Shown one piece after another: positions 22,547 to 29,821 of a stretch of 34,383 bases of DNA. The translations under genes and the position numbers were made by a program. The notes beneath the pieces are model-generated. The model saw only the letters and a list, made by a program, of their open reading frames with translations, ran no database searches and was not told where the DNA came from. Every line of letters starts with the position of its first letter. The first letter of the stretch is position 1. The DNA comes from Clostridia bacterium (GTDB lineage: Bacteria > Bacillota > Clostridia > Oscillospirales > CAG-272): assembly GCA_017938885.1 (NCBI GenBank), contig JAGBAS010000144.1, forward strand, positions 1 to 34,383. The letters run 5' to 3'.

Positions 22547-23995
22547 TCAATGATTGCGCTGATTCAGAAGCCCATGCTTGATATCCCAGAGCTTCTGAGA
22601 GAGATCGACGTAGTAATTGTGGGGGTTGGTGAATCTCCGGACCTCCTCCCACATACCGTCCCGCTCTGCGGCGCAGCGGGCGCGGATCTCGTCCAGGGTG
22701 GGGAGGTTGTAGACCAGCTCTCCGTCCTTGAAGACCTGCACCAGCAGCTCTGTTGCGGTGAAATTGGTCAGGATCTTGCGCTTCCAGGTGTTCTGGGGGT
22801 CGAAGATCTCCAGGGGCTGGGTATCGTCGATGACCTCGTCATGCAGACAGATCAGATCGGCCTCGGCCTTGCCGGTGTCGCGGCCGCGGAGGCGGTAGAC
22901 CTTCTTGAAGTGGGGGGTAGTGATCTTGCCCACGTTCTCGGAGATCTTGATCTTGGGGAGGATGGTGCCGTCGGGCTTCTCAATGGCGCAGAGCTTATAG
23001 ACACCGCCGAAGACGGGATCGCTCTTGGCGGTAATCAAGCGCTCGCCCACGCCGAAGGCATCCACCTCGGCACCCTGGCGGATCAGCTCGCGGATGATGT
23101 ACTCGTCCAGGGAGTTAGAGACCACGATCTTGCAGTCGAACCAGCCTGCCTCGTCCAGCATTTTGCGCACCTTCTTGGTGAGGTAGGCGATATCGCCCGA
23201 GTCCAGACGGACGGCGCACTTGGTGATGCCCTGGGGCTTCAGGATCTCGTTGAAGGCCTGAATGGCGTGGGGCACGCCCGACTCCAGGACGTTGTAGGTG
23301 TCCACCAGGAGGGTGGCATTGTGGGGGTAGAGGGTGCAGTAATTGCGGAAGGCGGTGAGCTCGTCGTCGAACATCTGGACCCAGGCGTGGGCCATGGTGC
23401 CCGAGGCGGGGACGCCGTAGATCTCGTCGGTGATGGTACAAGCGGTGTTGTTCACGCCACCGATGTAGGCGGCACGGGCACCCAGAATGGCGGCGTCGGC
23501 CCCCTGGGCACGGCGGGAGCCGAACTCCGAGATGGCGCGGCCCTTGGCGGCGCGGGCCAGGCGGGAGGCCTTGGTAGCGATGAGGGACTCGTGGTTGATG
23601 ACCATGAGAACGTAGGTCTCGATGAACTGAGCCTGGATGGTGGGAGCGCGGACGGTCATGAGGGGCTCGCCGGGGAAGACGTAGGTGCCCTCCGGGACAG
23701 CCCAGATGTCACCCGTGAAGCGGAAATTGCGGAGATAATCCAAAAATCCCTCGTCAAAGAGGTTCTTGCTCCGCAGGTAGGCGATGTCGTCCTCATCAAA
23801 GTGGAGATTCTGAATGTACTCCACGATCTGCTCAAGGCCTGCCACCACGGCAAAGCCGCCCTCGTCGGGGTTCTTGCGGTAGAACACGTCAAAGTAGACG
23901 ATCTGGTCGGCAAGGCCTGTTTTGAAGTAGCCGTTGGACATGGTCAGCTCGTAGAAATCGCAGAGCATGGTGAGATTGCGGGAAATGTTCTTCAT
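22547..23995 (-). CDS. pncB: Nicotinate phosphoribosyltransferase
   Basis: 482 residues from the ATG at 23995, the first after the promoter at 24087-24115; AAGGA lies about 12 bases upstream. It starts NLTMLCDFYELTMSNGYF and has the family blocks GGFAVVAGLEQ, GVPASGTMAHAWVQ (about 210-223), LVDTYNVLESGVPHAI, RLDSGDIAYL (phosphoribosyl diphosphate region) and FGVGERLITAKSDPVFGGVYKL. The enzyme makes nicotinate mononucleotide from nicotinate and PRPP in NAD salvage. Length is normal for the long bacterial form. It stands alone in the window; the nearest NAD-related gene is the NAD(P)HX repair gene 7 kb away. Confidence 0.95.
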   Translation of the reverse strand: MKNISRNLTMLCDFYELTMSNGYFKTGLADQIVYFDVFYRKNPDEGGFAVVAGLEQIVEYIQNLHFDEDDIAYLRSKNLFDEGFLDYLRNFRFTGDIWAVPEGTYVFPGEPLMTVRAPTIQAQFIETYVLMVINHESLIATKASRLARAAKGRAISEFGSRRAQGADAAILGARAAYIGGVNNTACTITDEIYGVPASGTMAHAWVQMFDDELTAFRNYCTLYPHNATLLVDTYNVLESGVPHAIQAFNEILKPQGITKCAVRLDSGDIAYLTKKVRKMLDEAGWFDCKIVVSNSLDEYIIRELIRQGAEVDAFGVGERLITAKSDPVFGGVYKLCAIEKPDGTILPKIKISENVGKITTPHFKKVYRLRGRDTGKAEADLICLHDEVIDDTQPLEIFDPQNTWKRKILTNFTATELLVQVFKDGELVYNLPTLDEIRARCAAERDGMWEEVRRFTNPHNYYVDLSQKLWDIKHGLLNQRNH

Positions 23996-24086
23996 GATCG
24001 TATCCGTCCTTTCGTGAAGAGTGACTCGTGGGGTTGCCCGTGGGTCGCAGAAGTGGTTGCCCGCAAGCGGGCGTTGGTTTGGGTCT

Positions 24087-24115
24087 ATTATACTCCTTTT
24101 TGCGACCCGTGTCAA
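24087..24115 (-). promoter_or_regulatory. Promoter of pncB
   Basis: Minus-strand TTGACA (24110-24115), 17 bases, TATAAT (24087-24092), a full consensus. The leader of about 85 bases contains a small hairpin CCCGC-TT-GCGGG. The 329-base gap 23996-24324 holds this promoter, the inverted repeat at 24224-24305 and no gene. Confidence 0.92.
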
Positions 24116-24223
24116 GGGAATGGGGAAAATTGTCTTGTCGGGCATGGGAATTTCTCATAATTAACCCATAAGAGCGTGGGTGGTGAAAGGGTTTTTGTGG
24201 AGGATTACCCATGGGAGAAACAA

Positions 24224-24305
24224 AGATACAAGATACGCAACGGGAGAGCCGTCTGCCCGTCCCATGATGTATCTTGTATCTCGTATCTGCCGAGCTTTGC
24301 TCGGC
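24224..24305. repeat. Inverted repeat of the GATACAAGATAC type
   Basis: AGATACAAGATAC (24224-24236) pairs exactly with GTATCTTGTATCT (24269-24281). A second hairpin GCCGAGC-TTT-GCTCGGC (24289-24305) follows, with more GTATCT units around it. It lies just past the stop of the ABC permease gene (24325) and may end that transcript, although there is no T run. Confidence 0.65.
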
Positions 24306-24324
24306 GCGTATCTTATGTCTTACG

Positions 24325-26637
24325 TCAATGCGGAATATCCGCCTCGTAGATATACCGTGTTACCAGCTTTGTCTCGCCCTTTTCGTTGGTGAGGAGGATC
24401 TGCACCATGTAGCCGGGGCGGGTCATGAGGGCAACCGAGCGGGCGTTTTGGAGGTAGGTGTCCCACGCCTCTGCGGGCAGGGCCTCACCGCCTCCCATCC
24501 AATCCTCCACGGACATAGGTCCGTTTTCGGGGACGTAGAGCTGAACGGTATTGTCGCAGGAGAAGAAGACGTAGCTGAGAGCGTGGCCGCCTACGGGCAG
24601 GAAGCGGGGAGTATAGCGTTGGACACGGAGCTCGGTGACCGTGGCATTGGCCGTAAAGTGGGTGTCCAGCCCCCGCTCACGGAGAAAGGCCAGGGTGTTC
24701 CGGAACTTCTCGGTGACGTAGTAGGTCTCGTAGGTGCGGTCAAAGGGATGGGTGGACAGCTTCATGCCTTGCCTGGTGCGGATACGGACGATCCCCAGGA
24801 CGGGATGGTCTCCGTTATACCGCTCCTCCGCCGTCATCAGGGCGGTGTCGGTATCCAGGGCGGCTGTGAGTGCCTTCATTTCCTCCTCGGTGAGGGCAGG
24901 CGTATGGAACGTACCGAACAGAGGATCACCGATCTCCACGGCAAGCACGTCCGTGTATCCAACGTTTTCGTGGTAGACCGCCATTTCCTCACGGTAGGCA
25001 TAGGTGTTCTCTGCCGTCATCGTGACAGTCTCCAGGGCCGCAAGGGACAGGTACGGGTAGTAGCGGGTGACTGTCTTACCATTCTTTAGCTCGTAGGAGA
25101 TGTAGAAATCTACGGGGACCACGGTGCGGGCATAGTCCTCGGGCATCTCTCCCGTGAATACCTGCCGTCCGTCCGCCAGGATGGCTTCATGGATAGCGAT
25201 GGCGGCGACCACGTCCTCGGGGTGGGTCAGGACGGGGAGCGAGTCGTAGTGATAGGTGAAGCCGTAGCAGTAGAGAAATTCCAGGGCGATGGTACCGTCG
25301 GATATACCGAATGAGCTGTTCTTTTTCGGCATTCCTCGGGAGAAGGCGGAGCGGCCGGAGACATTCTGGAGGGTGGGATTCTGATTGTAGCTCACGGTCA
25401 CCGATACCACCTCACCGGTCTCGGGCAGGAAATCGGCATACCCGAACCAACCCGTGCCCAGGCAGATCATCGCTGTCAGGCACAGGACGGCAGCTCCGCA
25501 GAGGACGGGATAGTGCCGCAGGGTGGCCTTCAGGTCACGGATGAGCAGGAGACGGATGAGGGTAGCGGCGATTGCCAGTACGATCAAAAACAGGGCAGTC
25601 AACAGCACCATCCCGAAGCCTCCCTCGGCGGGTGACTTCAGCAGGAACACCGGGGAAGCCGCTCCAAAGGCCATGGACAGGGCTGCGGCGTGGGACAGAA
25701 CGGGATGGACGTAATGCTTTCCGCTGTGCTCGGCGGGACGGCGGCAGTAGGCAAATCCCGCCAGAAGGGCCAGGGCGGCGGCGATCCCCAGCAGGAGGAT
25801 CAGGGTCAGGGTGGGCAGGGCGTGCTCCTCCTTGTAGAGCAAAGCATTCTCGGCAACGTATGGGTTGTCGCTTCCGGCGAGAAACATATTTGAAAAGGTA
25901 ACGTAGTACAGATCGTCGGTGAGCACGGTGAACAGACCCGCGTCCAGGGATCTCGCTAAGAGGTTGGGGATCTCCTCCGCGTAAGGTGCCGTCGAGGAAG
26001 CCCCCAGGGGAGAGCCGTGGAGGAAGAAGGCAATGAGATTCTGTATCCCCGCCGCCACCGTATAGGGCGCGGCCAGCACCCCGGCTCCGCAGAGCAGGGC
26101 GGGCAGGAAATGCCCGCAGAGCACCGCCACCAGTACGCCGACCGAGTAGGACAGGAGGGTCAGGGTAGTCAGGCTAACCGTAAAGACCATGGTGTAGTGA
26201 GCGGCCAGGCCGTAGCAGTCCTCGACAATGGTACTCATTTCACTGTGATAGGTCAGAAGCAGGGCAGCCGCCACCGCTACGGCCACCGACAGGAAGCCAA
26301 AGAGGTAACGCAGGGTAAACTGCTTCCAACGCGCCGCGCCAACCGACAGATACAGCCCGCATTCCTTGCGGCTCCAGAGAAAACGGAACAGACAGAAGGC
26401 CGCGAACAGGCCGTACAGCACCGCCGCCACGCGGATGAGGGTGGGGTCAAAGGCGTTGGAGAACAGGGCGAAGGTATCGGGCTCGTTCCCCTCCAGGGTC
26501 AAAACCCCAATGGTGAGAAATCCGAACAGGAGGAAGCCCACAAAAGCCACCCACCAGTAACGGCGGGCCGTCCACAGGATCTCATGGAGCAGGGGGTGGA
26601 ACTTACGCTTTACTGCCAAAGAGTCCTTCGATGTCAT
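24325..26637 (-). CDS. Large ABC transporter permease (ABC-2-like with long C-terminal domain)
   Basis: 770 residues, ATG at 26637 with GGGAGG. The first ~400 residues hold roughly ten membrane segments (for example WWVAFVGFLLFGFLTIGVL, FGFLSVAVAVAAALLLTY, LILLLGIAAALALLAGFAY, LLTALFLIVLAIAATLI, YPVLCGAAVLCLTAMIC). From about 420 to the end is a non-membrane region of ~340 residues, probably outside the cell. This layout occurs in permeases next to YtrA-type regulators in Clostridia. The start overlaps the end of the ATPase gene by 35 bases, so the two form one transporter. Substrate unknown; related sets respond to peptide antibiotics. Confidence 0.85.
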   Translation of the reverse strand: MTSKDSLAVKRKFHPLLHEILWTARRYWWVAFVGFLLFGFLTIGVLTLEGNEPDTFALFSNAFDPTLIRVAAVLYGLFAAFCLFRFLWSRKECGLYLSVGAARWKQFTLRYLFGFLSVAVAVAAALLLTYHSEMSTIVEDCYGLAAHYTMVFTVSLTTLTLLSYSVGVLVAVLCGHFLPALLCGAGVLAAPYTVAAGIQNLIAFFLHGSPLGASSTAPYAEEIPNLLARSLDAGLFTVLTDDLYYVTFSNMFLAGSDNPYVAENALLYKEEHALPTLTLILLLGIAAALALLAGFAYCRRPAEHSGKHYVHPVLSHAAALSMAFGAASPVFLLKSPAEGGFGMVLLTALFLIVLAIAATLIRLLLIRDLKATLRHYPVLCGAAVLCLTAMICLGTGWFGYADFLPETGEVVSVTVSYNQNPTLQNVSGRSAFSRGMPKKNSSFGISDGTIALEFLYCYGFTYHYDSLPVLTHPEDVVAAIAIHEAILADGRQVFTGEMPEDYARTVVPVDFYISYELKNGKTVTRYYPYLSLAALETVTMTAENTYAYREEMAVYHENVGYTDVLAVEIGDPLFGTFHTPALTEEEMKALTAALDTDTALMTAEERYNGDHPVLGIVRIRTRQGMKLSTHPFDRTYETYYVTEKFRNTLAFLRERGLDTHFTANATVTELRVQRYTPRFLPVGGHALSYVFFSCDNTVQLYVPENGPMSVEDWMGGGEALPAEAWDTYLQNARSVALMTRPGYMVQILLTNEKGETKLVTRYIYEADIPH

Positions 26638-27532
26638 AGCTCTTTCCTCCCTTCTTCATTTCATACTTGAAGACCTCCTCCAAGGACAGGGGGTAGGTCT
26701 CGAACAGGCACAGGCCGCCGTGGACGCGGAGAGCAACCTCCACCGTATCGGCGGGGGTCTCGCTGACAAAGGAGAGCACCTTTCCGCAGGCGTTCAGCTC
26801 GCCGTAGGTGATTCCCGCCAGCGCGGTCTCGTCTACCTCACGGTCAAAAGCGGCGCGGATGCGGGTGTAGCGCTCCTTGATGGCCTCGATCTCACAGCTG
26901 TAAACGATGTGGGTGCCGTTGAGCATACCAACCGTGTCGCAGATATGCTCGATCTCGTGGAGGTTGTGGGAGGCCATGATGATGGTGGCCCCCGTCTCGG
27001 CCATGTACTCCATGAGGAGGTCGCAGACCGTCATACGGATGTTGGGGTCCAGACCGTCAAAGCTCTCGTCCAAAAGGAGGTAGCGGGCGCGGGAGGACAG
27101 GCCCAGGATGATGGCCGCCTGCCGCTTCATACCCTTGGAGAAGCCGTTCAGCTTCTTCTTGGGGTCAAGACCGAAAATTTCGGTGAGCTTTTCCATGGTT
27201 TCCATGGAAAAACCGGGGTAAAAGCCCCGATAGAAGGCCGCCATGGTAGATAGGCTCGCCTGGGGCAGGACGTAGGGGTCGTCGGGGATGAGGAACAGGT
27301 CGCGGCGCACCCGCTCCGAGCCGTAGACCGCCAGCTTGCCGTTCTCGGTGTCAGCGGTGATGTTGCCGCCGTCGGGACGGTAGAGACCGGCTATGAGGTT
27401 CAAAAGGGTAGTCTTACCCGCCCCGTTGTAGCCCACAAGGCCATATATGGAGCCGTCGGCGACGGCGACGGTGATATTGTCCAGTACCGTCTTGTCCCCG
27501 AAGGCCTTGGTGACATGGTTGATCTCGATCAT
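26603..27532 (-). CDS. ABC transporter ATP-binding protein
   Basis: 309 residues from the ATG at 27532 (AAAGGA upstream); the open frame to 27697 crosses the dispersed repeat and is rejected. Walker A is GYNGAGKTTLL (about 35-45), the signature FSKGMKRQ, Walker B YLLLDESFDGLD and the switch His is in IIMASHNLHEIE. About 90 residues after the NBD are helical and variable. It is the energy-giving half of the transporter with the overlapping permease gene, and the GntR regulator is upstream. Confidence 0.95.
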   Translation of the reverse strand: MIEINHVTKAFGDKTVLDNITVAVADGSIYGLVGYNGAGKTTLLNLIAGLYRPDGGNITADTENGKLAVYGSERVRRDLFLIPDDPYVLPQASLSTMAAFYRGFYPGFSMETMEKLTEIFGLDPKKKLNGFSKGMKRQAAIILGLSSRARYLLLDESFDGLDPNIRMTVCDLLMEYMAETGATIIMASHNLHEIEHICDTVGMLNGTHIVYSCEIEAIKERYTRIRAAFDREVDETALAGITYGELNACGKVLSFVSETPADTVEVALRVHGGLCLFETYPLSLEEVFKYEMKKGGKSYDIEGLFGSKA

Positions 27533-27574
27533 GGGAGTTTTCCTTTCTGTGAAATGCGAGGAACGTTCAAATTT

Positions 27575-27810
27575 GGGTTTATCGAACTGTTGGTTTGTGT
27601 TTACCCTGAGGTTTTGCCCTCTCACCCGCCTGCGGCGGGAGCTCCCCCAGAGGGGGAGCCTTTCGAGCCAAACCCCAAGAATCTTGTTTCCCGACAAGTG
27701 TTTTTCGCCGTTCTAAGGCTCCCCCTTTTGGGGAGCTCCGCGAAGCGGTGAGAGGGCAAATAACGCGGGCAAGCCACAAACACACCGTTTTAGACAGCCC
27801 GATAAACCCC
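27575..27810. repeat. Head-to-head pair of dispersed palindromic repeats, copies B and C
   Basis: Both ends carry the GGGTTTATCG...CTGT box, inward-facing (27575-27590 and, inverted, 27795-27810). Inside are two GC-rich palindromes in opposite orientation: CCCTCTCACCCGCC...GGGAGCTCCCCC on the left and GGGGAGCTCCGCG...GGTGAGAGGG on the right. The whole could fold into one structure of ~235 bases. It fills the gap between the GntR gene and the ABC ATPase gene, which are expected to be one operon. Confidence 0.75.
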
Positions 27811-27813
27811 CAT

Positions 27814-28182
27814 TTACTTTTCTTCTTCAAAAATTACCGCCAAAATACGCTCGGCGGTCTCCCTCGAAACGCCTGAGGCGCGGGCGACGGCCACCGCTTC
27901 CCGCAGGGCGGCTTCAGCCCGATCCAGTACGGCGGGATTGTCCTTGGCGGTATCCGCCACAAAGCAGCCCTTGCCCTGGACCGTGACGATGACGCCGTCG
28001 GCCTCCAGCTGAGCAAAGACCTTTTTGATGGTATTGAAGTTGAGAGACAGGTCGGCGGCGAGGGTGCGGAGGGAGGGGAGCTTGTCGCCGGGGGACAGGG
28101 CCCCCGAGGTAATGAGCGATAAGAACTGTACCTTGATCTGCTCATATATGGGGGTTCTGCTGTTGTGGTCAATGACGATCAT
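27814..28182 (-). CDS. GntR family regulator, YtrA-like
   Basis: 122 residues. Residues 1-70 are the winged HTH: TPIYEQIKVQFLSLITSGAL, PGDKLPSLRTLAADLSLNFN, then TIKKVFAQLEADGVIVTVQG. The C-terminal ~45 residues form the short helical dimer part typical of the YtrA subgroup, with no effector domain. Such regulators repress ABC transporter operons that include themselves. ABC ATPase and permease genes lie downstream on the same strand. A palindrome at its own start of transcription is the likely operator. Confidence 0.93.
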   Translation of the reverse strand: MIVIDHNSRTPIYEQIKVQFLSLITSGALSPGDKLPSLRTLAADLSLNFNTIKKVFAQLEADGVIVTVQGKGCFVADTAKDNPAVLDRAEAALREAVAVARASGVSRETAERILAVIFEEEK

Positions 28183-28205
28183 GAGAATTCTCCAACTGTG
28201 ATACT

Positions 28206-28249
28206 TGCTATAGCACAGTCATTATAGCACAGACACAGAGCCTTGTCAA
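28206..28249 (-). promoter_or_regulatory. GntR promoter with overlapping operator-like palindrome
   Basis: Minus-strand TTGACA (28244-28249), 17 bases, TATAAT (28221-28226). The perfect palindrome TGCTATAGCA (28206-28215) covers the predicted start of transcription. The 10-mer TATAGCACAG occurs twice on the plus strand (28209-28218 and 28223-28232), 14 bases apart, the second over the -10 box. Confidence 0.88.
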
Positions 28250-28254
28250 TAGGT

Positions 28255-28297
28255 TTTCTAAAAAAATACCCCGAATTGCGCAAACGGCAGTTCGGGA
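28255..28297 (-). terminator. Terminator of the DUF1015 gene
   Basis: On the minus strand CCCGAACTGC and GCAATTCGGG pair with one mismatch around a 7-base loop, followed by GTA and seven T. It lies about 20 bases past the stop at 28314 and close to the GntR promoter. Confidence 0.85.
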
Positions 28298-28313
28298 TAT
28301 CATATGTGAAGGA

Positions 28314-29579
28314 TCAGCGGATCCGTCTGGCCTCGGTATAGAAGCGTTTATCCTCGGCGTGACCCATGGAGAAGGTCTTTCGAGGCAGGGCACCGTCCGA
28401 AATGACGGTGGAGAACAGCTCCTCCTTGGCCATGCCGGCAAAGAGAAAGGCGATGGCATCGGAGCGGCCGGCGAGGGTCTTGGCGGTCTCCTCGCCGTGG
28501 ATGTAATCAATGTAGGCACCTGCGGGGGCAGTCTTCATGTATCCATCCAGGAAATCCTGCACCGTGCCTACGGGCAGAGCCACGGCAGGCGCGGGGATGG
28601 TCAAGGTACCGCAACGGTCACCGCTGACCCACTCCACGGTCTGGGGGGATGCTTCCCCGTTGAGCTCGGCGATATAGGCCTGGAAGACCTTTAGGATGCA
28701 GTCGGGCTCGATACCAAAGACCACGCGGTAGATGGGCTCGAAGCGCAGGGACTCGTCGTAGAGATTCACCACCTCGCAAAGGGCGTAGCGGGCGGGATGC
28801 TGCATTGCGGCCTCGTCTCCGATGGCGGCGCGGACCTCCTCAAAGCAGGTCTTGGCGGCGGCCAGAGAATGGTTGCCGTCACCCACCGCGAAGAGCAGGG
28901 GGGCAAGCCCTTCCTTTCCGTACCGCTCGGCCATGGCCTCGGGGGTGATGAGAGCCGCCAAGGCGGCATCTACCTGCTCCATGAGGGCAGGGGTGAGCAG
29001 ATAGCCCTTCAGGTGTCCGTCGTTCATCATGAGGTCGAAGTCGTAGGCCACGGGCAGGGTGTCCTTCACGGCGGCCAAGGGCTCCACCACCGTTTTTTGA
29101 CGGTCATCAATGAGCATCATAACGTGGGGCAGCTCGATGGGGGCTTCCCTGCGGACGGTGGTGCGGGCAGGGATGCGCTCGGCCACAGTGGCCTCGGTGG
29201 CGCGGATCAGGCTGTCGGCACCCTTCTTGTAATCGTAGGTCATGAGATCCACCGCACCCACGATGCCCCAGCGGGTCTCGCCGCTCCCCAGGGTGCGCTC
29301 CACCAGGATCATGGTGTGGGGATGCTCCACCAGCACGTGTTTCAGGTAGTCATTCATGTCGGACAGCACCCGGGGCTTGCGGGTCTCGGTCTCGGCCAGG
29401 TAGACCTCGGGGATGATGAGGCGGAGGGTGGAGGGATGATCGGCGGCGTAGGCGTCGGCGCTCTCCCAGTATGCGGGCTGGGAGGTGTACTGGTCGCAGG
29501 CCACGCAGGACCATGCGGTGCCGCTGTATTTGGTAAAGTCGGGCAACAGGATAGTGGCGGGCTTAAAGGGGATAGACAT
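28314..29579 (-). CDS. DUF1015 family protein
   Basis: 421 residues, ATG with AAAGGAG. It starts PFKPATILLPDFTKYSGTAW and includes ACDQYTSQPAYWE, RLIIPEVYLAE and FAVGDGNHSLAAAKTCFEEV, the blocks by which I recognise DUF1015. The GDGNHSLAAAK stretch (about 232-242) is the best conserved part and may be the active site. The family is widespread in bacteria and its reaction is not settled. No signal peptide; single gene with its own promoter and terminator. Confidence 0.9.
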   Translation of the reverse strand: MSIPFKPATILLPDFTKYSGTAWSCVACDQYTSQPAYWESADAYAADHPSTLRLIIPEVYLAETETRKPRVLSDMNDYLKHVLVEHPHTMILVERTLGSGETRWGIVGAVDLMTYDYKKGADSLIRATEATVAERIPARTTVRREAPIELPHVMMLIDDRQKTVVEPLAAVKDTLPVAYDFDLMMNDGHLKGYLLTPALMEQVDAALAALITPEAMAERYGKEGLAPLLFAVGDGNHSLAAAKTCFEEVRAAIGDEAAMQHPARYALCEVVNLYDESLRFEPIYRVVFGIEPDCILKVFQAYIAELNGEASPQTVEWVSGDRCGTLTIPAPAVALPVGTVQDFLDGYMKTAPAGAYIDYIHGEETAKTLAGRSDAIAFLFAGMAKEELFSTVISDGALPRKTFSMGHAEDKRFYTEARRIR

Positions 29580-29621
29580 GAAAGCTCCTTTCGGCGGCGG
29601 TCGCCATGTTTCGTTGGGTCT

Positions 29622-29650
29622 ATTATATACGAAAAACCATGAAAATGCAA
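29622..29650 (-). promoter_or_regulatory. Promoter of the DUF1015 gene
   Basis: Minus-strand TTGCAT (29645-29650), 17 bases, TATAAT (29622-29627), leading to a short leader with AAAGGAG before the ATG at 29579. Confidence 0.8.
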
Positions 29651-29719
29651 GAGAAAACCGTGAATTTCTCTCTTCCTTCGCAAATTTCTCCGAAAAATTC
29701 CGCGATAATACATTTTGTT

Positions 29720-29760
29720 CACAGAATATCCTGTGTATGTTAAAATTTGCGTGATATAAT
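29720..29760 (+). promoter_or_regulatory. Probable promoter and dyad of the ABC exporter gene
   Basis: TATAAT lies at 29755-29760 without a good -35 box at 17 bases. A dyad CACAG-AATATC-CTGTG (29720-29735) sits at the -35 position, which would suit an activator-dependent promoter. Inference. Confidence 0.45.
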
Positions 29761-29821
29761 AATATGAATTGCTATGTCCGTCATCGCCGTATAAAGCTGT
29801 TATGAAAGGCGGTTTCCGCAT

